From positions 1 to 64,000 of the forward strand of contig CAYGBI010000005.1 of the NCBI GenBank assembly GCA_964348085.1: a stretch of 64,000 bases of DNA, read 5' to 3'. Both the position numbers and the translations under genes were made by a program. Within the stretch, counting starts at the first letter, position 1. Each line of letters begins with the position of its first letter. Below, in pieces: positions 44,600 to 53,762 of this stretch. The notes below the pieces were generated by a model. The model was not told the DNA's origin. It did no database searches and was given only the letters and a program-made list of their open reading frames with translations. Source of the DNA: VXYL01 sp964348085. Its GTDB lineage: Bacteria; Pseudomonadota; Gammaproteobacteria; Pseudomonadales; Azotimanducaceae.

Positions 44600-45983
44600 C
44601 GATCTTCACCAAATCTCCGGCGCGGGGTTCGCCGTTGGGGTAATCCGCGTTCAGCAGACGCAGCGTCTGCTCGGGAAACTCGCGCAACGAGGTGAGCCCC
44701 GCCAAGGAGGCGTAAGTCTGCCCGGGTTCGGCGACGATGACTTGGATGCGCCGGCTGTTGGCCAACTGCACATCGTCCGCCGTCATCGGCCGCAAGCCGG
44801 CCAAGGTCTCTTCGAACCAGCCGCGGAACTGATCCGGGTCGCATTCGTCACCGCACTCGCCCTTGAACAGGAACACGTTCTTGCGCACATAGAGCACGGC
44901 GATGAGCTGCAAAGCCACGTCGGACTCGCTGGTGTCGATTTCTCCGACGAAGGCCGGCGCCCCGTTGATTTCCCTTTCTTCGCCGGCTTGCACGTCGTCT
45001 CGACGCAGCACGTCGGTCACGTACTTCTCGGGGGTTTTGCGTTTCACCATTTCGTGGCGGGCGACGGTAATCGATCCTTCGCCCGTCCCGCCCGGCGCGA
45101 TGCCGGTAACCTGCGACTGCGGCGCCGCCACCGACCAACCGTCCGGAAACTTCACCACCACACGCAAGCCGCCGTGGTAGTAGGTCTCGTCTTTCACCAA
45201 GCCGCCGGCCGCCTCGTCACCATACGCGACGCCATCGATGAGACCCATGAAGTCCCCGATCGGCTCTTCGAGCTCGTCGGGCGCGAGACCGCGCGCGTAG
45301 GCCACGGCGTCGTGCAGACGACGATCATTGCGGGGATGGGTGGCGAATACCCCGTGGTAGGGCCTCGCCGAACCGGCGACCTCCTTGGCGAACACCTGTT
45401 GGTCCTTCAGCACCCAAACCGTGTCGATGATGGCCTCCGGGTTGTAGCCGGCCTTCGCCATGAACTCCCCGCCTAAGCGGTCCGCCTCCAGCTCCATCTC
45501 GCGGCCGTAGCCGGAAACCCAGAGCGCCGTTAGCGGGTTGAAGACGTCGCGCATCATTTCCCCGCGACCGGTGACGATGGCGGCGATGGCGCCCGCCGAT
45601 TTGCCGGCGATGTCGGTGACCCGACGTTTGCGCACATGCTTGGCCACCACATGACCGATCTCGTGGCCGATCACCGCGGCAAGCTGATCCTCGGATTCGA
45701 GAAAGGCGAGCAGGCCGCGGCTAACGAAGATATACGCGTCGCCAGTGGCGAAAGCGTTGACCTCGTCGCCATCCAAGACGTGGAAGTGATAATCCTTGCC
45801 GGCGTCGGGGGTGTGCTCGAGGACGCGGGCGCCGATGTCGCGCACATATTGCTGCCACCGTTCGTCCGGATAGAGCTGATTGTTGGCGACGAACTCCTTG
45901 TACATCTTTTTACCGGAGCCGGCGTGGCTTGGCACGTCCGCGACGACAAGGAGAATGGCGATGAGCGTGACGAGTCGCGACAT
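44592..45983 (-). CDS. Periplasmic M48-family zinc metalloprotease
   Basis: The protein has about 463 residues with a signal peptide ('LVTLIAILLVVADVPSHA'), a catalytic motif 'AAVIGHEIGHVVAKH', the third zinc ligand in 'EMELEADRLGGEFM' and a C-terminal region ending 'LRLLNADYPNGEPRAGDLVK'. This layout is that of BepA/LoiP-like and M48C periplasmic proteases involved in outer-membrane protein quality control, though no TPR domain is evident. The start is taken at 45983, directly before the signal peptide; a start at 46016 would add eleven residues. Confidence 0.87.
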   Translation of the reverse strand: MSRLVTLIAILLVVADVPSHAGSGKKMYKEFVANNQLYPDERWQQYVRDIGARVLEHTPDAGKDYHFHVLDGDEVNAFATGDAYIFVSRGLLAFLESEDQLAAVIGHEIGHVVAKHVRKRRVTDIAGKSAGAIAAIVTGRGEMMRDVFNPLTALWVSGYGREMELEADRLGGEFMAKAGYNPEAIIDTVWVLKDQQVFAKEVAGSARPYHGVFATHPRNDRRLHDAVAYARGLAPDELEEPIGDFMGLIDGVAYGDEAAGGLVKDETYYHGGLRVVVKFPDGWSVAAPQSQVTGIAPGGTGEGSITVARHEMVKRKTPEKYVTDVLRRDDVQAGEEREINGAPAFVGEIDTSESDVALQLIAVLYVRKNVFLFKGECGDECDPDQFRGWFEETLAGLRPMTADDVQLANSRRIQVIVAEPGQTYASLAGLTSLREFPEQTLRLLNADYPNGEPRAGDLVKIVK

Positions 45984-46065
45984 GGCGAAGGTCGATGTGC
46001 GCCAACCGGGTCTCACCGCTTAGACGACCAACCGGCCGGCGAGTTCACGCCTCGCAGCGAGTTCA

Positions 46066-46284
46066 CTACACGGTGGTCAAGCGGGCGCCGAAGCGGCGAC
46101 GGAAGCGTTCCACGCGCCCGCCGCTGTCGAGGATCTTCTGCTTGCCGGTGTAGAAGGGGTGGCAGGCGGAGCAGACCTCGAGATGAATGTCGCGCCCGAG
46201 CGTGGAGCGCGTCCTGATGACGTTCCCGCAACTGCACGTCGCCGTGATTTCCGCGTAGGCGGGATGGATATTCGCTTTCACCAC
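46066..46284 (-). CDS. rpmE: 50S ribosomal protein L31
   Basis: The protein has about 72 residues and is of the zinc-binding type, with cysteines in 'TCSCGN' and 'EVCSACHPFYTGKQK'. Two adjacent GTG codons (46284 and 46281) are possible starts; the first is seven bases from the GCGAGG Shine-Dalgarno and is preferred. The gene is divergent from priA, as in E. coli. Confidence 0.93.
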   Translation of the reverse strand: MVKANIHPAYAEITATCSCGNVIRTRSTLGRDIHLEVCSACHPFYTGKQKILDSGGRVERFRRRFGARLTTV

Positions 46285-46291
46285 AGATGAG

Positions 46292-46309
46292 CCTCGCCAA
46301 ATTGCGAGG
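46292..46309 (-). promoter_or_regulatory. Leader hairpin covering the rpmE Shine-Dalgarno
   Basis: On the minus strand CCTCGC-AATTTG-GCGAGG forms a perfect 6-bp stem, and the 3' arm is the GCGAGG Shine-Dalgarno of rpmE. Such a stem would block translation when formed. Ribosomal-protein leaders of the L31 class are known in Gammaproteobacteria; whether this one belongs to that class is inference. Confidence 0.5.
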
Positions 46310-46375
46310 GCAAGTGTAGGCGGGGCGGCGGCGCAAAACAACCGTAGGCGTCTCGCGCCACCCTTTGCCGTTACG

Positions 46376-48613
46376 ATGGCCGCCATGAACGCAGAGCTTG
46401 CCCGCCTTGGCGACCCTATGGCCCCACCCGCCAAGAGCCCGCCCGCCGACCGCATCGTCGAAGTCGCCGTCCCGCGTCCGCTGCGCCACACTTTCGACTA
46501 CGCGCTACCAGCCGACGCGGCAACGCCGGCAACGGGTGCGAGGGTGCGTGTGCCTTTCGCCGGCGCAAGCGTCGTCGGCGTCGTCACCGGCAACCGCCGA
46601 GGGTCGTCTCAGGAGCTGAAAGTCGTCGACGACGTGCTCGACGACAACGGGTTGTTGCCCGCCGACATCATCGCGCTCTGCCAGTGGCTGGCAACCTACT
46701 ATCACCACCCGATCGGCGACGTGTTCGCCACGGTGCTGCCGAGCTTGGCGAGACGCGGCGCGGCAGCCACCACCAGCGAAGAGTTCACGTGGCGGGCGAT
46801 CGCCGAGGAGGAGGCGCCCACCGCACTCAAGCGCGCGCCCAAGCAACGGCAAACCTGGCAGCGGCTGCAGCAGTGCGGCGGCGCCGCCGACGGGGACCTT
46901 GCCGCCCTCGGCATAGACCGCGAGTCGCTGAAGCGGCTCTTGGCAAAACAACTGGTCACTAGAACGCTCGGGGCCCCTTCCCGCCATCCGCAAGCTCCGG
47001 CAGGCGGCCCCACCGAGATGCGACTGACCGAAGCCCAAGCAACAGCCTTGCGCGACATCATCGCGATGCTCGGGACTCGGGGAACGCTGCTCTTGGATGG
47101 CGTCACCGGCAGCGGCAAGACCGAAGTCTATCTTCGCGCCATCGCCGAAGTGCTGCGCCGAGGCGGCCAAGCCTTGGTGCTGGTGCCGGAGATCGCCCTG
47201 ACGCCGCAGACCGTGCTGCGTTTTCAACAGCGCTTCGGCGCCGCGGCCACGCTGCACTCGGCGGTCGCCGACAGACAGCGCTTCGATACATGGCTGAAGT
47301 GCGCCAACGGCACGCACAAGGTACTGATCGGCACCCGCTCCGCCGTGTTCACGCCGTTCGCCAAGCCCGGCATCATCATCGTCGACGAGGAACACGACGA
47401 CTCGTTCAAGCAGAGCCGAGGTTTGCACTACTCGGCGCGGGACGTAGCGGTGAAGCGCGGCGGCATGTTGTCCATACCCGTGGTGCTCGGCAGCGCCACG
47501 CCGTCGCTGCGATCACTCGAAAACGCGCGACGCAAGCGTTACCGCCACGCACGCTTGCCAGAGCGGCCCGGGAAGGCCGCCATGCCGACGTTTCGGATAA
47601 TCGACGCACGCGGCCTGCGCTTGGACCGGGGCTTCAGCCAACCTCTCGTAGGCGCCATCGACCGCCACCTCGCCGCCGGCAACCAAGTTCTGGTGTTCAT
47701 CAATCGGCGAGGTTACGCACCGATCTTGCTGTGTACGCAATGCGGCTGGCAGGCGGAGTGCGCACACTGCGCGGCGCGCCTCATCGTTCACCGGCAGCGC
47801 GGCGCTTGGCCGCAGTTGCGTTGCCACCAGTGCGACCGACGGCGCCCGCTGCCGAAACGCTGTCCGGATTGCGGCGGCGACACGCTGCTTCCCCTCGGCA
47901 CCGGCACGCAACGCGCTGAAGAAGCGTTAGCCGAAAGCTTCCCCCAAGTGCCGTTGTACCGCATCGACCGCGACGCCATCCGCAGCCAGCAACGCCTGGA
48001 AGCCCGCCTTGCCGCAGTTCGCAAAGGTGCGCCGGCGATCTTGATCGGCACGCAGATGCTCGCCAAAGGCCACCACTTTCCCAACGTGACCCTGGTTGCC
48101 GTGCTCGGCGCCGACGCCGGCTTCCTCGCGGCCGACTTTCGCGCCCCGGAACGCACCGCCGCGCTGATCGTGCAAGTGGCCGGACGCGCCGGCCGGGCGG
48201 AGCGTCCGGGGGAGGTCTGGTTGCAGACCCTCGACCCCGACAATGCCAATCTACAGGCGCTCATCAATAGCGGTTATGCCGGTTTCGCCGCCAACGAACG
48301 CGCCATCCGCCAAGCGGCGAACCTGCCGCCGTTCTCCGCCCTCGCAGTGATTCGCGCACAGGGCCGCGACGAAGCCGCTACCGAGGGCTTGCTCGCCAAG
48401 GCCTTGAAGCTGCTCCACTGCGAGGGCGTTGAAGTGCTCGGTCCCGCCCCGGCGCCAGTGCCTCGCCGGTCGGACCTCTATCGCCACCAACTGCTGCTGA
48501 TCGCGTCCCGACGCGCCGATTTGCACCGCGCCTTGGCGAACTTGGCGAGCAAACCGCCCAGAACATCCGGCGTACGCTGGTCCATCGACGTGGACCCGAT
48601 GGACACGTCTTGA
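46376..48613 (+). CDS. priA: Primosomal protein N' (replication restart helicase PriA)
   Basis: This 745-residue DEAH-type helicase restarts stalled replication forks. After the N-terminal DNA-binding domain come the Walker A motif 'LLDGVTGSGKTEVYLRAI', Walker B 'IIIVDEEHDDSFKQ', the zinc-binding cysteines ('CTQCGWQAECAHC', 'CHQCDRR', 'CPDCGGD') and the helicase motifs 'GTQMLAKGHHFPNVTLV' and 'QVAGRAGRAERPGEV'. ATG 46376 is used; ATG 46385 is also possible. The neighbours rpmE, an FtsN-like gene and hslVU reproduce the E. coli order. Confidence 0.95.
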   Translation: MAAMNAELARLGDPMAPPAKSPPADRIVEVAVPRPLRHTFDYALPADAATPATGARVRVPFAGASVVGVVTGNRRGSSQELKVVDDVLDDNGLLPADIIALCQWLATYYHHPIGDVFATVLPSLARRGAAATTSEEFTWRAIAEEEAPTALKRAPKQRQTWQRLQQCGGAADGDLAALGIDRESLKRLLAKQLVTRTLGAPSRHPQAPAGGPTEMRLTEAQATALRDIIAMLGTRGTLLLDGVTGSGKTEVYLRAIAEVLRRGGQALVLVPEIALTPQTVLRFQQRFGAAATLHSAVADRQRFDTWLKCANGTHKVLIGTRSAVFTPFAKPGIIIVDEEHDDSFKQSRGLHYSARDVAVKRGGMLSIPVVLGSATPSLRSLENARRKRYRHARLPERPGKAAMPTFRIIDARGLRLDRGFSQPLVGAIDRHLAAGNQVLVFINRRGYAPILLCTQCGWQAECAHCAARLIVHRQRGAWPQLRCHQCDRRRPLPKRCPDCGGDTLLPLGTGTQRAEEALAESFPQVPLYRIDRDAIRSQQRLEARLAAVRKGAPAILIGTQMLAKGHHFPNVTLVAVLGADAGFLAADFRAPERTAALIVQVAGRAGRAERPGEVWLQTLDPDNANLQALINSGYAGFAANERAIRQAANLPPFSALAVIRAQGRDEAATEGLLAKALKLLHCEGVEVLGPAPAPVPRRSDLYRHQLLLIASRRADLHRALANLASKPPRTSGVRWSIDVDPMDTS

Positions 48614-48661
48614 CGCTTGTTGCGCTATCATCGCCGGGGGCGTCGGCGGATCAAGGATGAC

Positions 48662-49615
48662 ATGCCAACGGATTTCGCGCCGAGGGAGACGGCGTCGGGC
48701 GGCAAGCGCCGGTCCGTCAAGAACAAGCGCAAGCTGGCAGCCTTTTCCGGGCGTTCGTTCGGTAGCGGCGCGGCCTGCGGTGCTCTGGTAACACTGGTGT
48801 TGGTCTACGGCCCCGCGCTCACGCGCGCAGCGTTTGACGATGGCGACCCGGCACCCGCCACGCAAACGCCCGCGCAACCCGACCTCACCTACGAGTTCAT
48901 CCGCCGGCTGCCCAACGACGAGGTGGTCACCAACGTCACGCCCTACCAACCACCGGAACTGGCGCCCTCCGAGCAGGCGGCAAGCGTTGATGCCGAAGCA
49001 GCTCAGACGGACGCGGTACCCGTACCGGTGGTCGAGGAGGGTGGCGACGGCACCGAGTTGGCCCAAGCAGGTGAGACCGCCTTCTCGGCCGGCGACGCGC
49101 TCCCCGAAAGGTCGGCAAGCGTCAGTGCCGAAGCTGCCCAAACCGGCGCGGTCCCCACGGCGAAGGCGGGCGGCGACGGCACCGAGTTGGCCCAAGCGGG
49201 TGGGACCGCCTTCTCGGCCGGCGAAGGCGCCGACGCGCTCCCCAAAAGGTCGGCAAGCATCGATGCCGAAGCTGCCTCGACGGGCGCGGTCCCCGCGGCC
49301 AAGGCGGCTAGCGACGGCGTCAAGGTGGCACAAGCCGACGCACCTCCCGTTGCCCCAAACACCGCAAAGGAACACTTCGTCTTGCAGGCGGCGACTTTCC
49401 GCAGCCGCGACGCGGCGGACGCCCTGCGCGCCGAGCTCATCCTCGAAGGCTTGGGGAAGGTCGCCGTCAACACGGTGGCGAGGTCCGACGACGGCGCCGC
49501 CTACCGCGTGCTCGTCGGGCCGCTGCCCAAGCAAGAGCTGGAGCGGGCCCAAGCCGCGCTCCGCGCCAAAGACATGGCGCCGCTACTCGTCGAAAACGCC
49601 ACCTCCGGGCAATAA
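48662..49615 (+). CDS. SPOR-domain cell-division protein (FtsN-like)
   Basis: The protein has 317 residues: a short basic cytoplasmic part ('GGKRRSVKNKRKLAAFSG'), one transmembrane helix (about residues 35-60), a long Ala-, Glu- and Asp-rich periplasmic linker and a C-terminal SPOR domain ('HFVLQAATFRSRDAADALRA', 'YRVLVGPLPKQELERAQ'). The linker has three imperfect repeats of about 40 residues around 'ASVSAEAAQTGAVP' and 'DGTELAQAGGTAFSAG'. Start ATG 48662 has AAGGA five bases upstream. Its position between priA and hslV matches ftsN of E. coli, so a role in binding denuded septal peptidoglycan is likely. Confidence 0.85.
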   Translation: MPTDFAPRETASGGKRRSVKNKRKLAAFSGRSFGSGAACGALVTLVLVYGPALTRAAFDDGDPAPATQTPAQPDLTYEFIRRLPNDEVVTNVTPYQPPELAPSEQAASVDAEAAQTDAVPVPVVEEGGDGTELAQAGETAFSAGDALPERSASVSAEAAQTGAVPTAKAGGDGTELAQAGGTAFSAGEGADALPKRSASIDAEAASTGAVPAAKAASDGVKVAQADAPPVAPNTAKEHFVLQAATFRSRDAADALRAELILEGLGKVAVNTVARSDDGAAYRVLVGPLPKQELERAQAALRAKDMAPLLVENATSGQ

Positions 49616-49623
49616 AACCACCG

Positions 49624-50565
49624 TTACAACTGAACGCCGAATGTGATGGCGTAGCTGGCGTCGGTCTTGCCGCGCCCGGCCGGCGGTTCGGTCTCGTATT
49701 GCAGATCGAACCGCAGCCCCACCCGCCACTTGTTCACATGCAGCAGAATGCCGGAGTCGGAGTCCCACACGCTGCCCCGATCAGAGGCCAAGATGTGCAG
49801 CAGTTGGCTGTTGTGGTACCACTCCAAACGCTCCGCCAACAACCAACGGTTGGCCGTCAAGCTCCAGCGCAACGCAGGATCGTGCGACCTGCCGATCGTG
49901 CCGCCGGTGTCGATCTCCTCGAAGACCTGACTGACCCCCGCGTCCGAGTTGAGCGCACCCAAGGGCGACTCCCAGAACGTACGGCCAACGCCGATGCCTG
50001 CGGTATAACGCTGATTGATCTCCTTGATCGGGTCGCGGAAGAACTCGAAGTTGGCCACAGCGTACCAAACGTCCTCGTATTTCCACCTTAGGTCGTAGTC
50101 GAAGTCTAGTTGGTCCTTGGTCTTGGCCACCTGCCCGCCGCTTGACCGCCCTTCGGCTTTGCGCACGGCGAGGCCGAATATGTTGTCGAAACGCTCGCTC
50201 TCCCGGTTGGCGCCAACCACTAGATTGATGTCCTCGGTGCGGGTGTTGCCGGTGGCGACAACGACTCCTAGGTCCGAACGCAAGTTCCAGTCGGCGAGCC
50301 GTCCCACCAACGTGGTTTTCTCCGTCCCCCCTTCAGTGGTCGCGGTCGCAGCGACGCCCTCCCCTTCGATGCGTGCGACTTGCGCCTCGGGCGCGGTAAC
50401 GACGCCGATATGCGGCACATCGATGGCGACAGTCCCGGGGGGCGCTTGGACCAATGTCCCCGTCAAGCGGTCGCCGTTGACGAAATGGACCACGTCCGCC
50501 GCGGCATCGAATACGACCCCTACTCCTACAACAACTACGAAAACAAACGCGAATAGCCGACGCAT
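49624..50565 (-). CDS. DUF481 outer-membrane protein
   Basis: The protein has 313 residues with a signal peptide ('FAFVFVVVVGVGVVFDAAA'), an SH3-like N-terminal strand segment 'VVHFVNGDRLTGTLVQAPPG' and a C-terminal DUF481 region predicted as a beta-barrel ('LRSDLGVVVATGNTRTEDIN', 'WRVGLRFDLQYETEPP'), ending in a hydrophobic residue. DUF481 proteins are salt- or stress-related outer-membrane proteins of unknown transport activity. It lies in opposite orientation within the priA-hslVU cluster. Confidence 0.83.
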   Translation of the reverse strand: MRRLFAFVFVVVVGVGVVFDAAADVVHFVNGDRLTGTLVQAPPGTVAIDVPHIGVVTAPEAQVARIEGEGVAATATTEGGTEKTTLVGRLADWNLRSDLGVVVATGNTRTEDINLVVGANRESERFDNIFGLAVRKAEGRSSGGQVAKTKDQLDFDYDLRWKYEDVWYAVANFEFFRDPIKEINQRYTAGIGVGRTFWESPLGALNSDAGVSQVFEEIDTGGTIGRSHDPALRWSLTANRWLLAERLEWYHNSQLLHILASDRGSVWDSDSGILLHVNKWRVGLRFDLQYETEPPAGRGKTDASYAITFGVQL

Positions 50566-50712
50566 GGCGAGCCCACCGTCCGAACTGCTTCCTCGGGCGG
50601 CGCATTATCGCCGCAGACCGGCGACTTCGCCATTGCGCCGCTCTGCCTCGACTCGCGGTGTTGTAGAATGCTCGACCGAAGTGCGCCCCGCCCTCCCCGC
50701 GAGACCATCATC

Positions 50713-51246
50713 TTGGAACAGTTCCACGGCACCACCATAATTTCCGTGCGGCGCGGCGACGACGTCGTGCTCGGCGGAGACGGGCAGATCACCGTCGGCG
50801 CCACCGTCATGAAGAGCAATGCACGCAAGGTTCGCCGGTTAGGCGATGGCCAAGTGCTCGCCGGGTTCGCCGGCGGCACGGCCGATGCGTTCACGCTGTT
50901 CGAGCGCTTCGAGAGCGCACTGGAGAAGTACCAAGGCAACCTTGTCCGGGCCGCCGTGGAACTCGCCAAAGACTGGCGTTCGGATCGCGTGCTGCGCCGC
51001 TTGGAGGCGCTCTTGGCGGTTGTCGACAAGGAGAATTCGCTCATCATCAGCGGCAACGGCGACGTGGTCGAACCGGAAGGCGGCCTCATCGCCATCGGCT
51101 CCGGCGGGCCTTTCGCGCAGGCCGCGGCCCGTGCGCTACTCGACGAAACCGAATTGTCGGCGCGGGAAATCGTCGCCAAGAGCCTCGCCATCGCAGCGGC
51201 TATCTGCATTTACACCAACGATCAAACCACCATCGAGAGGCTATGA
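50713..51246 (+). CDS. hslV: ATP-dependent protease subunit HslV
   Basis: This is the proteasome-like peptidase of HslUV (ClpQY). The mature N-terminal nucleophile is the first Thr of 'TTIISVRRGDDVVLGGDGQI'. TTG 50713 gives the short propeptide 'MEQFHG' usual for the family; an ATG at 50668 would add 15 residues but overlaps a possible -10 box TAGAAT (50664-50669). Conserved 'GSGGPFAQAAARALL' and 'CIYTNDQTTIE' are present. hslU overlaps the 3' end by four bases. Confidence 0.93.
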   Translation: MEQFHGTTIISVRRGDDVVLGGDGQITVGATVMKSNARKVRRLGDGQVLAGFAGGTADAFTLFERFESALEKYQGNLVRAAVELAKDWRSDRVLRRLEALLAVVDKENSLIISGNGDVVEPEGGLIAIGSGGPFAQAAARALLDETELSAREIVAKSLAIAAAICIYTNDQTTIERL

Positions 51247-52562
51247 CCGTGATGACGCCGCGCGAGATCGTCCACGAACTCGACAAACACATCATTGGCC
51301 AAGACGACGCCAAGCGCGCCGTCGCCATCGCCTTGCGCAATCGCTGGCGACGGCTGCAACTGAAGGACGAACTGCGCGACGAAGTGACCCCCAAGAACAT
51401 CCTCATGATCGGCCCCACCGGCGTCGGCAAGACGGAGATCGCTCGGCGCTTGGCGCGGCTGTCGAACGCGCCCTTCATCAAGGTGGAAGCGACCAAGTTC
51501 ACCGAGGTGGGCTATGTCGGGCGCGACGTGGAATCCATCGTCCGAGACTTGGCGGACACCGCGGTGAAGATGTGGCGCGAACAAGCCCTAGAGCGGGTGC
51601 GGCCCCGTGCGGAAGACGCCGCCGAAGATCGCATCCTCGACGTGTTGCTGCCGACGCCCCGAGCCGACGGCGGCGATGCGCGCGACACGTCGAACACCCG
51701 ACAAGTGCTTCGTAAACGGCTGCGGGAAGGCGACTTGGACGACAGCGAGGTGAATATCGAGATGACCGCCGTGCCAGTCGGCTTCGAGATCGTCTCGCCG
51801 CCCGGCATGGAGGAACTCACCGGGCAGTTGCAGAACATGTTCTCCAGCATGGCCAACAACCGCAGCCGCACCATGCGTCTCAAGGTGCGCGACGCGCTCC
51901 GTCGCCTGCGCGAGGAAGAGGCGATGAAGCTGATCAACGAGGACGAACTGAAAGCGCAGGCGATCGACGCGGTGGAGCAAACCGGCATCGTGTTCTTGGA
52001 CGAACTGGACAAGGTCGCTCGGCGCAACGAGAGCATGGGCGCCGATGTTTCCCGGGAAGGCGTACAGCGGGACTTGCTGCCACTCATCGAAGGCTGCACC
52101 GTGAACACCAAGTACGGCATGGTGCGCACGGACCATGTGTTGTTCATCGCCTCGGGCGCTTTCCACTTCGCCAAGCCCTCGGATCTCATTCCCGAACTGC
52201 AAGGCCGGCTGCCCATTCGCGTCGAACTCGCGGCGCTGACGCCGGCGGACTTCCGGCGCATCCTCTCGGAACCCGACGCATCGCTGACCGAGCAATACCG
52301 AGCATTGCTCGCCACCGAAGGCGTGCGCTTGGAGTTCGCCGAAGAGGCGCTGACGCGCATCGCCGAGATTTCCTGCGAGGTCAACGACAACACCGAGAAT
52401 ATCGGCGCTCGTCGCCTGCACACGGTGATGGAGCGCCTGCTCGACGACATCTCCTTCGACGCCGGGGACGGTGACACGGCCGCGGTGATCGACGCCGCCT
52501 ACGTGGACGAGCACCTGTCGGACATCGCCAACAACCAAGATCTGTCGCGCTTCATTCTGTAA
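51243..52562 (+). CDS. hslU: ATP-dependent protease ATPase subunit HslU
   Basis: This 439-residue AAA+ unfoldase feeds substrates into HslV. It starts with 'MTPREIVHELDKHIIGQDDA' after a two-residue lead, and has Walker A 'GPTGVGKTEIARRLA', the pore-loop region 'GYVGRDVESIVRDL', an I-domain of about 130 residues, Walker B 'IVFLDELDKVARR' and the C-terminal 'DLSRFIL' tail that activates HslV. Length is standard. Confidence 0.96.
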   Translation: MTVMTPREIVHELDKHIIGQDDAKRAVAIALRNRWRRLQLKDELRDEVTPKNILMIGPTGVGKTEIARRLARLSNAPFIKVEATKFTEVGYVGRDVESIVRDLADTAVKMWREQALERVRPRAEDAAEDRILDVLLPTPRADGGDARDTSNTRQVLRKRLREGDLDDSEVNIEMTAVPVGFEIVSPPGMEELTGQLQNMFSSMANNRSRTMRLKVRDALRRLREEEAMKLINEDELKAQAIDAVEQTGIVFLDELDKVARRNESMGADVSREGVQRDLLPLIEGCTVNTKYGMVRTDHVLFIASGAFHFAKPSDLIPELQGRLPIRVELAALTPADFRRILSEPDASLTEQYRALLATEGVRLEFAEEALTRIAEISCEVNDNTENIGARRLHTVMERLLDDISFDAGDGDTAAVIDAAYVDEHLSDIANNQDLSRFIL

Positions 52563-52567
52563 CGGCC

Positions 52568-52951
52568 GTGAACCCCACCGGCATCACCTACCACAAAGGC
52601 TCGAAGCTTTTGGAGCTGACCTACGCCGGAGGCGATTCGGCGAACATCGCCGCGGAACTCTTGCGCGTTTACTCGCCGTCCGCCGAAGTGCGAGGCCACA
52701 ACGACGCCGAGCGCGTGCTGCAAACCGGCAAGAAGCACGTCGGCGTCAAGGAGATTGAAGCGGTAGGCAATTACGCCATTCGCATCGTCTTCGACGATGG
52801 CCACGACACCGGCATCTACTCTTGGGCGTTCCTGCGCGATTTAGCCGACAACCAAGAGCGCTATTGGCGCACGTACCTCGATGAACTGAAAGAGAAGAAC
52901 GCATCGAGGCTGCCGGCGATTCCGGTGGGACAGTGGGCGCCGCGCAAGTAG
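52568..52951 (+). CDS. DUF971 family protein
   Basis: The protein has 127 residues and corresponds to the small zinc-binding-like domain also found at the N-terminus of gamma-butyrobetaine hydroxylase (DUF971). 'GGDSANIAAELLRVYSPSAE' and 'AVGNYAIRIVFDDGHDTGIY' followed by 'WAFLRDL' are the conserved segments. It begins with GTG six bases after hslU. In gammaproteobacteria it is often found next to hslVU; function unknown. Confidence 0.87.
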   Translation: MNPTGITYHKGSKLLELTYAGGDSANIAAELLRVYSPSAEVRGHNDAERVLQTGKKHVGVKEIEAVGNYAIRIVFDDGHDTGIYSWAFLRDLADNQERYWRTYLDELKEKNASRLPAIPVGQWAPRK

Positions 52952-53027
52952 CGCCGGTCACGGCGGGCGAGATGGCGACTTCACTTCCCTCGGCCAAGAC
53001 GACAACGTAGTCGCGGACGGTACACCG

Positions 53028-53762
53028 GTGCCCAAGACCGTCGATTTCGGCGCCGAGCGGGTCACGCCGGAGGAAATGACCCGCCGCGTGGGCGAAGTCT
53101 TCGACGCCGCCGTCGGTCGCTACGACCTGATGAACGACCTCATGTCGCTCGGCAGCCACCGGTTGTTCAAGCGCGCCATGGTGGAGATGGCGCACCTGCG
53201 CCCGGGCAACCGCGTCTTGGATTTGGCCGGCGGCACGGGCGACGTGGCGCGTTTGCTCGTGCGCGACATCGGCGCTTCGGGACAGGTGATTTTGGCGGAC
53301 ATCAACCGGCCGATGCTGTGCGCGGGCCGCGACCGGTTGCTGAACGCCGGCTGCGCCAACATCGCCTATGCGCAGGCGGACGCCGCGGTGTTGCCGTTCG
53401 CCGATGAGTCGTTCGACGCCGTGCTGGTGGCGTTCGGCGTACGTAATTTCGCTGACAAGGAAGCCGCGCTGCGGGAGATGCGGCGCGTGCTTCGCACCGG
53501 CGGCGTCGCCGTGCTGTTGGAGTTCGCCAAAGTGAAGAATCCAGTGCTCGCCCGCGCCTACGACGCGTTCAAGTCCACATGGCCGATGCTTGGCCGTGCG
53601 GTCGCGGACGCATCGGCCCCCTACCGCTACTTGGTTGAGTCCATCGATCGTCACCCGGACCAGGACACCTTCCGGCGGATGATGGAGGACGCCGGCTTCG
53701 CAACCGTCCACTACCACGACTTGGCCGCCGGCGCGGCCGCCATACATCGAGGCACGAAATGA
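53028..53762 (+). CDS. ubiE: Ubiquinone/menaquinone C-methyltransferase
   Basis: This 244-residue class I SAM methyltransferase carries out the C-methylation in ubiquinone (and menaquinone) biosynthesis. 'FDAAVGRYDLMNDLMSLGSH' and the SAM loop 'VLDLAGGTGDVARLL' plus 'RNFADKEAALREMRRVLRTG' are typical of UbiE. Start GTG 53028. ubiJ overlaps its stop (ATGA), and ubiB follows, forming a ubiquinone cluster. Confidence 0.95.
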   Translation: MPKTVDFGAERVTPEEMTRRVGEVFDAAVGRYDLMNDLMSLGSHRLFKRAMVEMAHLRPGNRVLDLAGGTGDVARLLVRDIGASGQVILADINRPMLCAGRDRLLNAGCANIAYAQADAAVLPFADESFDAVLVAFGVRNFADKEAALREMRRVLRTGGVAVLLEFAKVKNPVLARAYDAFKSTWPMLGRAVADASAPYRYLVESIDRHPDQDTFRRMMEDAGFATVHYHDLAAGAAAIHRGTK

